A stretch of DNA of 6,088 bases from an uncultured cyanobacterium (lineage in GTDB: Bacteria; Cyanobacteriota; Cyanobacteriia; Pseudanabaenales; Pseudanabaenaceae): the NCBI GenBank assembly GCA_903819605.1, contig CAIJEA010000140.1, positions 1 through 6,088 of the forward strand, written 5' to 3'. The notes beneath the pieces are model-generated. The model saw nothing but the letters and a program-made list of their open reading frames with translations. It made no database searches and had not been told where the DNA came from. The position numbers were made by a program, and so were the translations under genes. Below, piece by piece: positions 5,539 to 6,088 of this stretch (position 1 is the stretch's first letter; each line of letters begins with the position of its first letter).

Positions 5539-6088
5539 ATGTTGCTGCAAGAACTTTTAGATAATTTAATGAAAAAGACTCAAAACCTAATTCTTTATGG
5601 CTCCCCTGGAACAGGAAAAACTTATACTGTCAGTCAGGTTGCCAAATTATTGTTAAGCAATCAGACAGACAATATATCAGCATTCTACAAATTCGTAACT
5701 TTTCATCAATCATTTGCTTATGAAGAGTTTATAGAAGGACTTAAACCTGATTTAGATAAGCCAAAAAAAGAGAAAATCTATAAAGATTTACCAAAAGATA
5801 TTGGTTATATAGACAGTAAGTCTCAAGAAAAGGAAAATTCGTCCATTGAAAAGAATAAGGATTTGCTTAATGTATTTGATAGATCAATTGCTTGGCTTGA
5901 AATCTTAGATGGGTTAACTCTTGCTGATGATCACAGACAATATCTACTAAATCGAGGTTTCACTTCTGAGCAAATTGAAGAAGGCAAACTTCGGACAATT
6001 GAAAAATATCAGCAATTAGAGCCAGTTAGACTTGATATTTCTGATTCGATATTTGATGAGTTCTATCTCTTAGCTATGTCTAGAGATA
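5539..6088 (+). CDS. mcrB: McrB-type AAA+ GTPase, N-terminally minimal (3' partial)
   Basis: McrB is the GTP-dependent AAA+ motor that forms a ring, translocates DNA and activates the McrC nuclease. The 183 codons visible open with MLLQELLDNLMKKTQNLILY, then Walker A GSPGTGKT at 21-28 and the McrB hallmark FVTFHQSFAYEEFIEGLKP at 52-70. Walker B and the sensor motifs lie beyond the window. There is no N-terminal DNA-recognition domain, since Walker A begins at residue 21, so recognition may reside further downstream or in another protein. Residues 72-110 are Lys/Glu-rich and probably flexible. Residues 128-154 (TLADDHRQYLLNRGFTSEQI and following) look like a small helical module of the HR..L..RGF..E.I type that I associate with primase-related or replication proteins. 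A module in this position is unusual for McrB. Hand counts give about 27% GC for 5761-5880, lower than the neighbouring genes, and there are no HIP1 sites, which may point to separate acquisition. The gene has its own promoter and a good ribosome binding site. Confidence 0.9.
   Translation, partial: MLLQELLDNLMKKTQNLILYGSPGTGKTYTVSQVAKLLLSNQTDNISAFYKFVTFHQSFAYEEFIEGLKPDLDKPKKEKIYKDLPKDIGYIDSKSQEKENSSIEKNKDLLNVFDRSIAWLEILDGLTLADDHRQYLLNRGFTSEQIEEGKLRTIEKYQQLEPVRLDISDSIFDEFYLLAMSRD

Overview
The window looks like cyanobacterial chromosome. The octamer GCGATCGC (HIP1, the highly iterated palindrome of many cyanobacteria) occurs 11 times in about 6.1 kb, far above chance at this GC content. Several genes are densely packed and some use GTG starts. 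Genus cannot be fixed from this window; a filamentous Pseudanabaena/Leptolyngbya-type genome is a guess.

Left part (1-3013, + strand): a tightly packed run of three genes. The first is the 3' end of an acidic protein with one C-terminal membrane segment, resembling DUF4178 proteins. Three bases later comes a spermidine-synthase-fold protein with a long extension ending in two hydrophobic segments around a Gly/Ser-rich linker. A FemAB/GNAT-type aminoacyltransferase-like gene overlaps it by four bases. The combination suggests a membrane-associated polyamine-related or cell-envelope modification pathway rather than ordinary soluble spermidine synthesis. That is inference.

Right part (3053-6088): parts of a McrBC-type modification-dependent restriction system, interleaved with toxin-antitoxin genes. 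mcrC (+) is followed after one base by a small antitoxin-like protein (+). A convergent VapB/VapC pair (-) comes next. A divergent mcrB (+) with its own promoter and a good ribosome binding site then runs off the right edge. mcrC thus lies upstream of mcrB, about 1.2 kb away, the reverse of the usual mcrB-mcrC order. The visible McrB has almost nothing before its Walker A motif, so it lacks the usual N-terminal recognition domain. It carries an unusual segment after the conserved FVTFHQS motif. The mcrB end is also more AT-rich than its neighbours and has no HIP1 sites.

The intergenic space is small. The only sizeable gap is the 136-bp divergent region between vapB and mcrB, which holds a tandem 13-bp direct repeat and a plausible mcrB promoter. 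No RNA genes, CRISPR arrays or insertion sequences were seen.
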